From NCBI GenBank assembly GCA_025655575.1, contig JAHXIP010000010.1, positions 58,807 to 122,806 of the forward strand: 64,000 bases of DNA. Reading direction: 5' to 3'. The stretch comes from Candidatus Thiodiazotropha sp. (ex Monitilora ramsayi). Lineage in GTDB: Bacteria; Pseudomonadota; Gammaproteobacteria; Chromatiales; Chromatiaceae. Position numbers and translations under genes: made by a program. The notes beneath the pieces are model-generated. The model made no database searches and was not told where the DNA came from. It saw only the letters and a program-made list of their open reading frames with translations. Shown in pieces: positions 31,605 to 42,175 of the stretch (position 1 is the stretch's first letter; every line of letters begins with the position of its first letter).

Positions 31605-32699
31605 CTATTCTGAACCGAGATCCGTCAGACCTGAGTTGACATCCATATTCTGCCCGCGATGCCTTAGTACATGATCCATCACAACAATCGCCATCATCGC
31701 CTCGGCAATGGGCGTGGCTCGAATACCGACACAGGGGTCGTGGCGCCCTTGGGTGACCACTTCGACCGGGACTCCCTCACGGCTCACCGTATGGCCTGGC
31801 AGGCGCAGGCTGGATGTGGGTTTGAGCGCGATACTGGCAACTAAATCCTGGCCACTGGAGATACCCCCCAAGACACCACCCGCATGGTTGCTGAGAAACC
31901 CTTCCGGAGCCATCTCATCACGATGCTCTGTCCCCTTCTGCTCCACGCAGAGGAAGCCGTCTCCGATCTCCACCCCCTTGACCGCATTGATACTCATCAG
32001 GGCATGCGCCAGATCCGCATCCAGGCGATCGAAGATCGGCTCACCGATACCGGCCATCATACCGGTGGCGACTACGTTGATGCGTGCACCGATGGAGTTA
32101 CCCGCTTTGCGCAGGGCATCCATATAGGCTTCCATCTCCGGCACCATATTGACATCAGGCGAGAAAAATGGGTTCTGCTCTACCTGATCCCAGTCGAATT
32201 TCTCTGGTCTCAGTGGTCCTAGTTGGGCCAGATAGCCCCGAATCTCAATACCGTAGCGCTCTCGCAGATATTTCTTGGCGATCCCCCCCGCCGCCACCCG
32301 CATGGCAGTCTCACGGGCAGAGGAGCGACCACCGCCACGATAGTCGCGAAATCCAAACTTCTGATTATAGGTATAGTCCGCATGTCCGGGACGAAAGCGG
32401 TCCATGATATCGGAATAGTCCTTGGATCGCTGATCCGTATTCTGGATGATCATGCCAATCGGCGTACCGGTTGTTTTACCTTCGAAAACGCCAGATAGAA
32501 TCTGTACCTCATCATCCTCCCGGCGCTGTGTGGTGTGACGAGAAGTCCCCGGTTTGCGGCGGTCCAGATCCGGTTGCAGATCACCGGAGGAGAGTTCGAG
32601 CCCCGGAGGGCAACCGTCCACAATACAACCAATAGCGGGCCCATGGGACTCACCAAAGGAGGTTACCGTGAAGAGTTTGCCAATTGTGTTGCCGGACAT
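31605..32699 (-). CDS. aroC: Chorismate synthase
   Basis: [45 protein letters not shown]. Confidence 0.98.
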   Translation of the reverse strand: MSGNTIGKLFTVTSFGESHGPAIGCIVDGCPPGLELSSGDLQPDLDRRKPGTSRHTTQRREDDEVQILSGVFEGKTTGTPIGMIIQNTDQRSKDYSDIMDRFRPGHADYTYNQKFGFRDYRGGGRSSARETAMRVAAGGIAKKYLRERYGIEIRGYLAQLGPLRPEKFDWDQVEQNPFFSPDVNMVPEMEAYMDALRKAGNSIGARINVVATGMMAGIGEPIFDRLDADLAHALMSINAVKGVEIGDGFLCVEQKGTEHRDEMAPEGFLSNHAGGVLGGISSGQDLVASIALKPTSSLRLPGHTVSREGVPVEVVTQGRHDPCVGIRATPIAEAMMAIVVMDHVLRHRGQNMDVNSGLTDLGSE

Positions 32700-32705
32700 A
32701 AGAAC

Positions 32706-34034
32706 TCAGGGCTCCAACCAGGCATTCACACGTTGCAAGTCCTCTTCGCTGAGTGTACCTGCTGCGGATTTCAGTGAGAGGCCGTTGAGGATGTAGCCGT
32801 AACGGGAATTAAGATAGTCACGTTGCGAGGAAAAAAGATTTCGCTGTACGTTCAGCACATCGACGATAGTACGCGTACCCACCTCGTAACCGGCTTGGGT
32901 CGACTCCAGCGCACTCTGCGCCGATATGGTCGCCGCCTTCAGCGCCTCCACCTGACTGATGGTAGAGAGCACACCGCGGTAAGCATCACGCACTTGCCGG
33001 TTCACGGCCCGGCGGGTCTGGTCCAGGCTCTGTTGGGCAGCACGAAAGTTGGCCATCGCCTGACGTGTCTGGGCACTCACTGCACCACCTGTATAGATCG
33101 GTACCTCAAGGGATAATCCAATAGAAGCCTGATCAGCTTCAGACGCTGTTTCAGAATCGCTGCGATTCATCGTGTAGCCACCAACCAGATCGAGTGTGGG
33201 ATAGTGGCCGGAACGGCTCACATCGACCTCCTGCTTCAGACTCTCCAGACTGGCGTTGGAGGCGATGATGCCGTAGTTCTGCTGCTGAGCCGTATCGGAC
33301 CAGGCCTGCAGATCCTTCGGTACCGGCGGGTTAAGCCGCAGTCCATCACCCAGTTTGGCGAGATTGCTCTTGGGCTGGGATCCGATGATCTCAAACAGGG
33401 CCTCCCAAGCGTTGTCCAGACTATTCTCTGCTGCGATTTCAGATGCCCTCGCTGCGTCATGTGCCGCCTGGGCCTCATGCACATCGGTAATCGCGATCAG
33501 ACCCACGTCGAATCGTTGTTGCGCCTGCTCCAGCTGACGGCCTGTGGCCTCACGCTCCGCCTTGGCTACCCGAAGATCGTCCTCCGCAGAGAGAATATCG
33601 AAATAGGCAGTGGTGCTTCGCACCATCAGATCAATCTCGGCTGAGGCATACTGAGCTTCCGCCTGGGCGATGGTGCTGTCCGCCTGTTCCAGTTGAATAA
33701 AGCGGTCACGGCGATAGAGCGGTTGTGTCAGATTCAATCCAAGTCCGCTCTCCTGAAAGGTGGTGGTGTCATCAGCCCCCGTCCCGAACGGGCTCGATAT
33801 CAATTTGCGCCTTACAGAATCATAGGTAGCGCCAAGTCCGATTGTCGGTAAAAGTTGAGAGCGCGCGAGACTTTTGCTCTCGCGTGACGCATCCAGCTGC
33901 TCCTTGACGGCCTGTAGTTGGGGATCATTTTGCAGCGCCAGCTGATAGATCGATATCAGATCTTCCGCTTGCACGGCGGTCAGGGTGAATAACAGTGGCA
34001 GCAGCAGAAGACGCTTAATCAGTTTCATTTCCAT
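32706..34034 (-). CDS. TolC family outer membrane protein
   Basis: Signal peptide; LISIYQLALQNDPQLQA; repeated OEP fold; VGTRTIVDVLNVQRNLFSSQRDYLNSRYGYILNGLSLKSAAGTL. Confidence 0.92.
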   Translation of the reverse strand: MEMKLIKRLLLLPLLFTLTAVQAEDLISIYQLALQNDPQLQAVKEQLDASRESKSLARSQLLPTIGLGATYDSVRRKLISSPFGTGADDTTTFQESGLGLNLTQPLYRRDRFIQLEQADSTIAQAEAQYASAEIDLMVRSTTAYFDILSAEDDLRVAKAEREATGRQLEQAQQRFDVGLIAITDVHEAQAAHDAARASEIAAENSLDNAWEALFEIIGSQPKSNLAKLGDGLRLNPPVPKDLQAWSDTAQQQNYGIIASNASLESLKQEVDVSRSGHYPTLDLVGGYTMNRSDSETASEADQASIGLSLEVPIYTGGAVSAQTRQAMANFRAAQQSLDQTRRAVNRQVRDAYRGVLSTISQVEALKAATISAQSALESTQAGYEVGTRTIVDVLNVQRNLFSSQRDYLNSRYGYILNGLSLKSAAGTLSEEDLQRVNAWLEP

Positions 34035-34128
34035 TCCATCGATTGTGACGGGTGATAAGACAGGATACCGCAGGGGACTTTATCATATTTGGTGCTCCCT
34101 GCCGGAATGCGAATTGACAAATTCCCTC

Positions 34129-34983
34129 TTATTTCTCAGGCTTCTCCACCGTCATCGGCGGTACCAGCAGCTGGGGATCGATACGAGCGCTTCGCAGATT
34201 CATACGCCAATCCAGATGGGCGCCGGTAACCCGCCCAGTGGCCCCAATTTCCGCTATCAGATCGCCCTGCTTCACTCGATCTCCCACCTTCACCAGAATT
34301 TTGCTCAGATGCAGAAAAGAGGAGGAGAGTTTGTGCCCATGGTCGACAATCAATGTCCCACCAGAATAGAACATATCGGGATGCGCCAGGGTTACAATAC
34401 CATCCGCCGGCGCATAGACAGGCGTACCTGTAGGTGCGGCCACATCGACACCAAAGTGTGGGCGCCGGGGTTCTCCATTTAAAACCCGCTGACTGCCGTA
34501 AACCCCACTGATGATCCCTTTGGCCGGCCAAATGAACCCCCCCAGAAAGTCGGCTCGTGGATCATCAAGCTTACGTGCCTTTTTGATTTGGGCTGTCTCC
34601 TTTTTGATCCGCTTCCAATCACGTTTGGGAGGTGTCACTTTTGAAGGCGGCAGGCCATCAATCCGCTGTATCTCATAGTCCCGCTTGCCAATCGTGATAT
34701 TCCGTTGTTCGGCGAGCTTGCCATCTCTTCGAACCACCAGGGTATGCTGTAACGCATCGTCCCGGCCGAAACCCAGCAAGAAGAGCCCCTCATCAGAGAC
34801 CCGGATGGGCACCCCATCGAATTTAACCTGATCTCCAGGATCTGTCTGCCCGATCACCATACCGCCCTGAAGAAAATCACCCTCCAGAGAGAGCGCCTGG
34901 GCCAACGGAGAAAATAGCACCAACAGCCAGGAAATCAGCACTGGCGAAAAGACCCGAACAGAACGTTTAGAGATAAAATTCAT
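34129..34983 (-). CDS. M23 family metallopeptidase (LytM domain)
   Basis: PHFGVDVAAPTGTPVYAPADGIV; HGHKLSSSFLHLSKILVKVGDRVKQGDLIAEIGATGRVTGAHLDW; start likely MNFISKRSVRVF. Confidence 0.9.
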   Translation of the reverse strand: MNFISKRSVRVFSPVLISWLLVLFSPLAQALSLEGDFLQGGMVIGQTDPGDQVKFDGVPIRVSDEGLFLLGFGRDDALQHTLVVRRDGKLAEQRNITIGKRDYEIQRIDGLPPSKVTPPKRDWKRIKKETAQIKKARKLDDPRADFLGGFIWPAKGIISGVYGSQRVLNGEPRRPHFGVDVAAPTGTPVYAPADGIVTLAHPDMFYSGGTLIVDHGHKLSSSFLHLSKILVKVGDRVKQGDLIAEIGATGRVTGAHLDWRMNLRSARIDPQLLVPPMTVEKPEK

Positions 34984-35144
34984 ACCGTGTAGCTTCAAGG
35001 AAAAGAATCGATCAGTAATGTAGAAAACTACCACAGGCCTCTAACCTATCCAACCGCTGAACTGCCCCCTGCAACGATTGACAGGCACCGCATCTGGTTG
35101 TAGAGTTCGCGATCTCCAAGCCGGCCCGCCCGGTGACCACATAT

Positions 35145-35231
35145 GCCGAGGTGGTGAAATTGGTAGACACGCTAGCTTCAGGTGCTAGTGGGGGCAACCC
35201 CGTGGAGGTTCAAGTCCTCTCCTCGGCACCA
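35145..35231 (+). tRNA. tRNA-Leu (anticodon CAG), CCA encoded
   Basis: GCCGAGG/CCTCGGC acceptor stem, CTAGC-TTCAGGT-GCTAG anticodon arm, long variable arm, GGTTCAAGTCC T-arm, ACCA 3' end. Confidence 0.96.
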
Positions 35232-35239
35232 AATTCAGC

Positions 35240-35271
35240 AAGCCCCATCGCCATTTGCTTTGGGGCTTTTT
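35240..35271 (+). terminator. Rho-independent terminator after tRNA-Leu
   Basis: aagcccca...tggggctttttc hairpin with T tract. Confidence 0.75.
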
Positions 35272-35400
35272 CATTTCCAGCAATAAGATTCTCTCGAAAG
35301 CAAACCCTTATACAACGCCACACCGTCTGGCTCGAATATCCCTAGCACCCTGGCATGGGGCATGTCATAGTGTTGGCAGACTTGAAATAGACTATTCACG

Positions 35401-35640
35401 ATGCCCGAAGACAACATCCTTCTGTTTCCGAATAAATTCCGCGATACCCTAGATGATACTCAATGGCAGGCCCTGCAGGGTGAGTTCTATCTGGACTGCT
35501 ACCATGCTCACCATGGATATCCGGCAGAAAATCCAGACAGCCTAAGAGACTGGCTGCAGGAAGCCGGTCTTTATGCGGATATGGAAAATGCTTTTTTTCG
35601 TGGCTGGCTTCTCCGCCGTTTATCAGAAACCACTGAATGA
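35401..35640 (+). CDS. Small hypothetical protein
   Basis: 79-aa ORF MPEDNILLFPNKFRDTLDDTQWQAL with plausible composition, no overlap with a stronger ORF. Confidence 0.55.
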   Translation: MPEDNILLFPNKFRDTLDDTQWQALQGEFYLDCYHAHHGYPAENPDSLRDWLQEAGLYADMENAFFRGWLLRRLSETTE

Positions 35641-35926
35641 TTTCGCGTGTGCGTTCGGTTAGAGAAAGCGTTTCCAACCGGCCTGTCTGTGGGTCTTTCC
35701 TATTCTAGACTTGCTTATCTGTTTTAAAACCTCCTGTTTGCCAAACTCCCGTCATGCAATGAGATGGTTTTTGTCGCTTCTTGTTCATCCATGAGGAATG
35801 AATTGCACGGTAGACTGGCGGGTTATTAATCCACCTGCCATACCTATCTACAAGGAATGTTTAGAGGTAGAGTTACATACCACCGCCTCAACATAAAAAA
35901 ACAGTCGATCGCGAGGAGCTAGAGAA

Positions 35927-37057
35927 ATGCCATTGCGTACAATCACTTTCCCCGGCTTAATCTTTCTTCCTCTGCTTTTCATGGGGTGCAGTGAGCCGCC
36001 CCAGACTGCTCCCGTTGAAATTGTACGTCCAGTAAAAACTATACTCATAGAAACGACGGGACAGGGGGTCATTCGAACGTTCCCCGCCCGTATCGATGCC
36101 GGTCGCAAGGCTGAATTATCATTCCGTGTCGCCGGAAAAATTATCGAGATACCTGTAAAGGAAGGAGACCGGATTGCAAAAGGCCAGGTGGTAGCCTCAC
36201 TCGACCCAACCGAATACCGGATCAAGTACAACGACCGCAAGGCAACATTCGATAAGGCCAAGAGAAACTTCAGCCGGGCCAAGGAGCTGGTGGCAAAAGG
36301 CAATATCTCAAAAATGGACTTCGACCGCCTTGAAGCAGAATTCAAGAGCGCCACTGCGTCACTGGAGTCGGCACAACAGGATCTCAACTACACAAAACTG
36401 ACCGCCCCTTTCGGTGGCATCATCGCCAAACGGCATATCCAGGCCTTTGAAGAAATACAGGCCAAACAGCTCATCTTCGACCTGCAGGACCTGACCCAGC
36501 TCGAGGTCAAGTTCGATGTACCGGAAAGTCTGGTGCGCCGGGTAGAGGGCGTCAATGACAGGGATGCTGTACGGGAGCGCAAGCCGATTCCCGCCTTTGT
36601 CTCGTTCTCCGACAATACGCAGGAGCGCTACCGTCTGAAATTCCGCGAAGTCAGCACCAAGGCTGACGCAAATACCCAGACCTTCGAGGTGACCTATACC
36701 ATGGAGGAGGTCGATGGCATCACCATCCTGCCAGGTATGACCGCAAATGTGACTGCCGACCTCAGCAGCCTGAACAACGAAGATACCATTCATACCGTTC
36801 CTTCCAGCGCCATCGTCGGTGACTATAAGCTCGCCCCAACCGCCTGGTTGGTCGATGAGGCGTCGATGACAGTCAAACCCCGACCGGTCAAGGTGGGTCG
36901 ACTCGTCGGAGATCGGGTCCAGGTACTCGACGGCCTGAAGGAGGGCGACCGCATCGTCATAGCCGGCACCCCTTTCCTGGTTGAAGGGATGAAGGTCATG
37001 ATGATGCAGGACAGGGAACAGGCTACCCCCAGGCCCGACGATCTGAAGTACCAGTAA
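35927..37057 (+). CDS. RND efflux periplasmic adaptor (lipoprotein)
   Basis: Lipobox LLFMGC; LSFRVAGKIIEIPVKEGDRIAKGQVVASLDPTEY. Confidence 0.92.
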   Translation: MPLRTITFPGLIFLPLLFMGCSEPPQTAPVEIVRPVKTILIETTGQGVIRTFPARIDAGRKAELSFRVAGKIIEIPVKEGDRIAKGQVVASLDPTEYRIKYNDRKATFDKAKRNFSRAKELVAKGNISKMDFDRLEAEFKSATASLESAQQDLNYTKLTAPFGGIIAKRHIQAFEEIQAKQLIFDLQDLTQLEVKFDVPESLVRRVEGVNDRDAVRERKPIPAFVSFSDNTQERYRLKFREVSTKADANTQTFEVTYTMEEVDGITILPGMTANVTADLSSLNNEDTIHTVPSSAIVGDYKLAPTAWLVDEASMTVKPRPVKVGRLVGDRVQVLDGLKEGDRIVIAGTPFLVEGMKVMMMQDREQATPRPDDLKYQ

Positions 37058-37098
37058 CCACCCTCTCCTGTAAAAAAGAACAATGTAAGGGATATGCG

Positions 37099-40000
37099 AT
37101 GAATATCGGCGAGTATTCGGTCAAAACCCCGGTCATCTCCTGGCTGCTGGTGATCATCATGGTGGGCGGCGGTATCTGGGCCTTCGATAAGATGGGCAAG
37201 CTCGAAGATCCCGCTTTCACCATCAAGTCGGCCAAGATCATCACCCACTATCCAGGCGCCACGGCCGAGGAGGTACGGGACGAGGTCACCTACCATATCG
37301 AAGATGCCATCCAGCGCATGGAGCAGGTGAAACGGATCAAGATGTCGATCTCCCGACCGGGCATGTCCGATATCGCCATCGACTTCAAAGATAAATACCG
37401 GGGTGATGACTTCCCCAACATCTATGACGAACTGCGACGCAAGATAGCGGATATGAAAGCCAAACTGCCCCCCGGGGCTCAGGATCCAATCGTCGTCGAC
37501 GACTTCGGTGATGTCTATGGCGTCTATCTCGCCCTCACCGGCAAAGGCTACACCTGGCGTGATCTGTGGGATACCGCGGACAGGCTCAAACGGGAGCTGG
37601 TGCTGGTACCCGGCATCCGCAAGGTCAATATCGGCGGTAGTCAGAGAGAAGTGGTCTATGTGGGCATTTCGCGCGCCCGCCTGGGCGAACTGGGCATCTC
37701 CCCCGGTCAGATTGCTCAGGTGCTCGAGTCCCAGAATACGGTGGTCACCGCCGGTAAATCGGTGGTGGGAGATGAGTATCTGCGTATTCAGCCCACCGGC
37801 GAACTCACATCCGTCGCGGGTATCGGAGACATTCTCATCGGATCAGGCGATAAGAAGCTGGTCTACCTCAAGGACATTGCCACCATCACACGCGCCTACG
37901 AGGAGATGCCGAGCCAGATGTACTATGTCAATGGCCAGCCTGCGCTGACTCTGGGTGTCTCCATGCAGTCAGGCGAGAATGTGGTGGCTATCGGACAGAG
38001 TCTGGCGGAGAAATTTGAGTCGCTGAAGTCGGTCATTCCTGTCGGTATGCAACTGACCCCAATCTACAATCAGCCGGGAGAGGTACAGAAGTCGGTCAGC
38101 GGTTTCATCGTCAGCGTGGGCCAAGCGGTGGGGATCGTCATCTTTGTATTGCTGATCTTCATGGGTCTGCGTGTCGGTTTCATCATCGGCTCGGTGCTCC
38201 TGATCACGGTCGCCGGCACCCTGTTGATCATGCACCTCAAAGGCATCGAGCTGCAGCGTATCTCCCTGGGTGCTTTGGTCATCGCCCTGGGCATGCTGGT
38301 GGATAACGCCATCGTGGTGGCCGAGGGCATCCTGGTCCGCATGAACGCCGGCATGAGTGCGGCCAAGGCAGCGGGAGAGACGGTCGGTAAGACCATCTGG
38401 GCCTTGTTGGGAGGTACCATCATCGGTATCCTCGCCTTCTCTGCAATCGGTCTCTCCCCCGACAGTACCGGCGAATTCGCCAACTCCCTTTTCTGGGTCA
38501 TCCTCTACTCCCTGCTCCTCTCCTGGATCACCGCCATCAGTACCACACCCTTGCTGTGCGCCCTGTTGATCAAACCGGGAAAAGGTGGCGACGACAAGGA
38601 GGCCGATCCCTATGGCGGCGGACTGTTCAAGGTTTTCCGGGGGATCGTCGACCGGGCGATCCGTCTGCGTTGGATGACAGTCGCGGTGGTTGTGGGTTTC
38701 TTTATCCTCGCACTGATCGGTTTCGGCAATGTGAAGCAGGCCTTTTTTCCTTCGTCGAACACGCCCCTCTTCTTCGTCGACATCTGGGAGATCGAGGGTA
38801 CCGACATCCGTAAGACCCGAGAGGATACATTGATGGTGGCCGAGTTCCTGCGTGAGCAGGAGGGGGTACTGCAGACCAGTACCGTCATCGGCGGCGGCCA
38901 CCAGCGCTTCACGCTGGTCTATGATTCAAAAGAGTCCTCCCCCGCCTATGCGCAGATCATCGTAAAGACAGATTCCCTGGAGCGCATCACCGATGTGTGG
39001 CAGAAAGTAAAGGTCTTTATGGAGGAGCGTCTTCCCTGGACTGACCCCCTGATCAAGAGCATGCGTATCGGTCCCGGACGAGACGGTAAGATCGAAGCCA
39101 GGTTCCACGGACCCGATCCCGATGTACTGAGAAAACTCTCACATCAGGCCATGAACATCATGCACGCCGATCCGGAGGCCAAGGATATCCGGGACGACTG
39201 GCGCCAGCCGGTCAAGCTGATACGTCCAGTCTTCAACGAACAAGTGGGACGCCAACTCGGCATTACCCGCGAAACCCTCGCGGCCTCCCTGGAGTACGCC
39301 TCAGAGGGAATCGCGGTGGGCCGCTTCAGAGACGGCATCCGGGTATTGCCCATCTATATGCGTGCACCTGAAGACGAACGGGCTGACGTGGGCAATCTGC
39401 AGGACATCACGGTCTGGAGCCCGGTACTCAACCAGTCGATACCGGCGGCGCAGGTGATCAGCCACTTTGACACCGTGTTCGAAAACACGGTGCTGCGCGC
39501 CAGGGACCGAGAGCAGACCATCATTGCCTCCTGCAACCCGATCGGTGAACTTGCCACGCCACTGTTCAACCGTCTCAGACCGCAGATCGAGGCGATGGAG
39601 ATACCGCCGGGTTATTCCCTCTCCTGGGGTGGTGAGCACGAAGACTCCAGCAACGCTCAGGCTGGTCTGGCCACCTCTCTACCCATTGGTTTTCTATTGA
39701 TGATTCTGGTCAGCATCCTGCTTTTCGGCAAGGTGCGTCAGCCGCTCATCATCTGGCTGACGGTGCCCCTGGCCGCCATCGGCATCACCGCGGGACTGCT
39801 TCGTTTCAACGGTGCTTTCGACTTCATGTCGCTACTGGGCGCACTCTCCCTGATCGGCCTGCTGATCAAGAACGCCATCGTCCTCATCGACGAGATCGAC
39901 CAGCAGATCGGTGAGGGTAAGGAGGCCTATACCGCGATACTCGACTCCACCGTCAGTCGCCTCAGACCCGTGGTATTGGCAGCAGCAACCACCATCCTCG

Positions 40001-40143
40001 GCCTGATTCCGCTATTGCAAGATGTCTTCTTCATCAATATGTCGATCACCATCATGGCCGGTCTCGGTTTCGCCACCCTGTTGACACTATTATTTGTGCC
40101 GACCCTCTACGCCATCATGTTCAAAATCAGGCCGTCGCACTGA
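37099..40143 (+). CDS. RND efflux permease (AcrB family)
   Basis: 1014 aa, two large periplasmic loops, GALVIALGMLVDNAIVVAEGI. Confidence 0.95.
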   Translation: MNIGEYSVKTPVISWLLVIIMVGGGIWAFDKMGKLEDPAFTIKSAKIITHYPGATAEEVRDEVTYHIEDAIQRMEQVKRIKMSISRPGMSDIAIDFKDKYRGDDFPNIYDELRRKIADMKAKLPPGAQDPIVVDDFGDVYGVYLALTGKGYTWRDLWDTADRLKRELVLVPGIRKVNIGGSQREVVYVGISRARLGELGISPGQIAQVLESQNTVVTAGKSVVGDEYLRIQPTGELTSVAGIGDILIGSGDKKLVYLKDIATITRAYEEMPSQMYYVNGQPALTLGVSMQSGENVVAIGQSLAEKFESLKSVIPVGMQLTPIYNQPGEVQKSVSGFIVSVGQAVGIVIFVLLIFMGLRVGFIIGSVLLITVAGTLLIMHLKGIELQRISLGALVIALGMLVDNAIVVAEGILVRMNAGMSAAKAAGETVGKTIWALLGGTIIGILAFSAIGLSPDSTGEFANSLFWVILYSLLLSWITAISTTPLLCALLIKPGKGGDDKEADPYGGGLFKVFRGIVDRAIRLRWMTVAVVVGFFILALIGFGNVKQAFFPSSNTPLFFVDIWEIEGTDIRKTREDTLMVAEFLREQEGVLQTSTVIGGGHQRFTLVYDSKESSPAYAQIIVKTDSLERITDVWQKVKVFMEERLPWTDPLIKSMRIGPGRDGKIEARFHGPDPDVLRKLSHQAMNIMHADPEAKDIRDDWRQPVKLIRPVFNEQVGRQLGITRETLAASLEYASEGIAVGRFRDGIRVLPIYMRAPEDERADVGNLQDITVWSPVLNQSIPAAQVISHFDTVFENTVLRARDREQTIIASCNPIGELATPLFNRLRPQIEAMEIPPGYSLSWGGEHEDSSNAQAGLATSLPIGFLLMILVSILLFGKVRQPLIIWLTVPLAAIGITAGLLRFNGAFDFMSLLGALSLIGLLIKNAIVLIDEIDQQIGEGKEAYTAILDSTVSRLRPVVLAAATTILGLIPLLQDVFFINMSITIMAGLGFATLLTLLFVPTLYAIMFKIRPSH

Positions 40144-40170
40144 TTTGAAACAATCCACTGATGAATGACA

Positions 40171-40192
40171 GACCCTTCGATTTCGAAGGGTC
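40171..40192 (+). terminator. Hairpin downstream of the RND permease
   Basis: gacccttcga-tt-tcgaagggtc 10-bp stem; weak T tract. Confidence 0.4.
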
Positions 40193-40417
40193 ATTGCCTA
40201 TTTCCAGCGGTGAATATTTCACACACCGACGATGCATAACCGCACAACAGATTCCCGCGGGAAGATTAATAATTTCCTGCAACGGACAGGGGTGTTTCAT
40301 CAAACAGTATTGCCAGCAGACAGTAAGCAGTATCGGCTGACCCGTCTTCGATGATTTCCGCGTTGTCCCGGTCCGATATTTGAATGCTGGATTGACAGAA
40401 ACACGAGGAGAATTGAC

Positions 40418-40711
40418 ATGACGAAAAGCACAATCTGTCTAGTTGCACTACTTGCTTCCACTAACGCTAACGCCGCATGTATCGGCGGTACGCTTGAGAT
40501 CGGGGACATCGGCCCATCAGCCGAATTGATCTGCCACTCACTGGACTCACAGCATCCCAACCACTCGATCGAAATCACCAACCGCCATATCGAATCGGGC
40601 GACCATGTAGCGATTGATTACACCGCTCTTCAGCAAAAGAATCGTGTCAACTACCGCTTGGTCGGTCTGGAATGGATGATGGTTGAACCCATCGTTGCAA
40701 GGTCTGACTGA
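40418..40711 (+). CDS. Small secreted hypothetical protein
   Basis: 97 aa with signal peptide (MTKSTICLVALLASTNANAA), followed by a clear terminator. Confidence 0.6.
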   Translation: MTKSTICLVALLASTNANAACIGGTLEIGDIGPSAELICHSLDSQHPNHSIEITNRHIESGDHVAIDYTALQQKNRVNYRLVGLEWMMVEPIVARSD

Positions 40712-40719
40712 TCATAATC

Positions 40720-40750
40720 AGGGCTGGGGGATGGAATCTCCAGCCCTTTT
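40720..40750 (+). terminator. Rho-independent terminator
   Basis: gggctgg...ccagcccttttg. Confidence 0.8.
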
Positions 40751-40832
40751 GATATCGATTGATATAACCACGTATCTATCACATTGCACAGGGACGAGTA
40801 CCAATGCATTGTATCGACAAGCGGCTATGGTC

Positions 40833-41336
40833 TCAGCTTCCCGTCTTATTTGAAGCCGTTATCTCGTGGATAAAAAGTCTTTTATCTGCCTCTCTGAGCC
40901 GCCGGCAGACCTCACGTCCCAGATTCATATAGATCATCGTATATTGATCAGGACGCCTCTCATAGAGCATTGCCAGTTGAGCCGCTGAGATCTGTATGGC
41001 ACGACACTTGACTATCGCCACCACCTCCGCACTTCGCGGCTGGAAATCCATCAATGCCATCTCTCCAAAGCAGTCACCTTTCCTCAGCTCCCGCAACTTA
41101 TAACGCGTATTTTCCCAATATCGAAAAACAGCTACGTGCCCCTGCTCAAGGACATAGACGGCGTTGTCCCGTTCACCCTCGCGAAAAAAGAATGTGCCCG
41201 CCTCAACTTCTAAACTGTTGGCATCATGCAAAATAAAATCCAGCGTCGTGTCATCCACGCCACCGAAAATCGGCATCTCCTGAAGCATTTTCAGTCGGGT
41301 CTTTTGCATAGCCGCCCCAGGTGTTGAAGAAAGCAA
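40833..41336 (-). CDS. Cyclic nucleotide-binding domain protein without HTH
   Basis: cNMP-binding fold: FFREGERDNAVYVLEQGHVAVFRY...LRKGDCFGEMALMDFQPRSAEVVAI. Confidence 0.88.
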   Translation of the reverse strand: MLSSTPGAAMQKTRLKMLQEMPIFGGVDDTTLDFILHDANSLEVEAGTFFFREGERDNAVYVLEQGHVAVFRYWENTRYKLRELRKGDCFGEMALMDFQPRSAEVVAIVKCRAIQISAAQLAMLYERRPDQYTMIYMNLGREVCRRLREADKRLFIHEITASNKTGS

Positions 41337-41413
41337 TGAGTGAACTGCTCACCCCCTGACTGATTACACTTGTCACAAGGGCTATATTTAGGATAGACGA
41401 GGAGATTGACAAT

Positions 41414-42154
41414 ATGCCCACGCCGCTCACCTTGGCAAGAGGATTTCAGTTTATCCTGGCCTGCCTTTTACCGGTCATTTGCGTCGCTGATGACAGCTTT
41501 CAAAATATGCGCCTGCAGATGATCGAGTTAATCCGGGAGGATGTTAGTCGTACGAGTCTCCATCTGGATAAGGAGGCCTTGGACCAACGGGTCCTGCAAG
41601 TAATGAGTGAGATCCCTCGACACCGTTTCGTGCCGCACTCATTACGCAACCAGGCTTATGAAAACCGTCCATTGCCTATCGGTCACGGTCAGACCATTTC
41701 CCAACCTTACATCGTTGCGATCATGACAGACCTGGTCGCACCGCAAGCCACAGACAAGGCATTGGAAATCGGTACAGGATCCGGCTACCAGGCCGCCGTG
41801 CTGTCTCGACTGGTGAGCAAAGTTTTTACCATGGAAGTAATAGAACCATTGGGTGAACAGGCAAAGGAGCGGTTACAAAAGCTTGGTTACGATAATATTG
41901 AGACCGATATTGCCGACGGCTATTTCGGCTGGCAGACACAAGCCCCGTTCGACATCATCATCGTCACTGCTGCTGCCAGTCACGTTCCACCTCCACTGGT
42001 GAAACAAATCAAGCCAGGTGGACGCATGATCATCCCTGTGGGTAGCCGATTCATGACCCAGCAGCTTTTACTGATCAGTAAAGACCTGCAGGAAAAGATT
42101 ACCATCAAGCAGATTCTGCCGGTCCGGTTCGTACCACTGACCGGAGATCACTGA
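41414..42154 (+). CDS. pcm: Protein-L-isoaspartate O-methyltransferase family, with signal peptide
   Basis: PRHRFVPHSLRNQAYENRPLPIGHGQTISQPYIVAIMTDLV; ALEIGTGSGYQAAVLSRLV. Confidence 0.92.
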   Translation: MPTPLTLARGFQFILACLLPVICVADDSFQNMRLQMIELIREDVSRTSLHLDKEALDQRVLQVMSEIPRHRFVPHSLRNQAYENRPLPIGHGQTISQPYIVAIMTDLVAPQATDKALEIGTGSGYQAAVLSRLVSKVFTMEVIEPLGEQAKERLQKLGYDNIETDIADGYFGWQTQAPFDIIIVTAAASHVPPPLVKQIKPGGRMIIPVGSRFMTQQLLLISKDLQEKITIKQILPVRFVPLTGDH

Positions 42155-42175
42155 TGGCCTGACAGCCGCCAAGCG

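Noticed and set aside
37969-38901. 310-aa reverse ORF opposite the first RND permease
   Set aside because: Asp/Gln/His-rich translation antisense to a clear AcrB-family gene.
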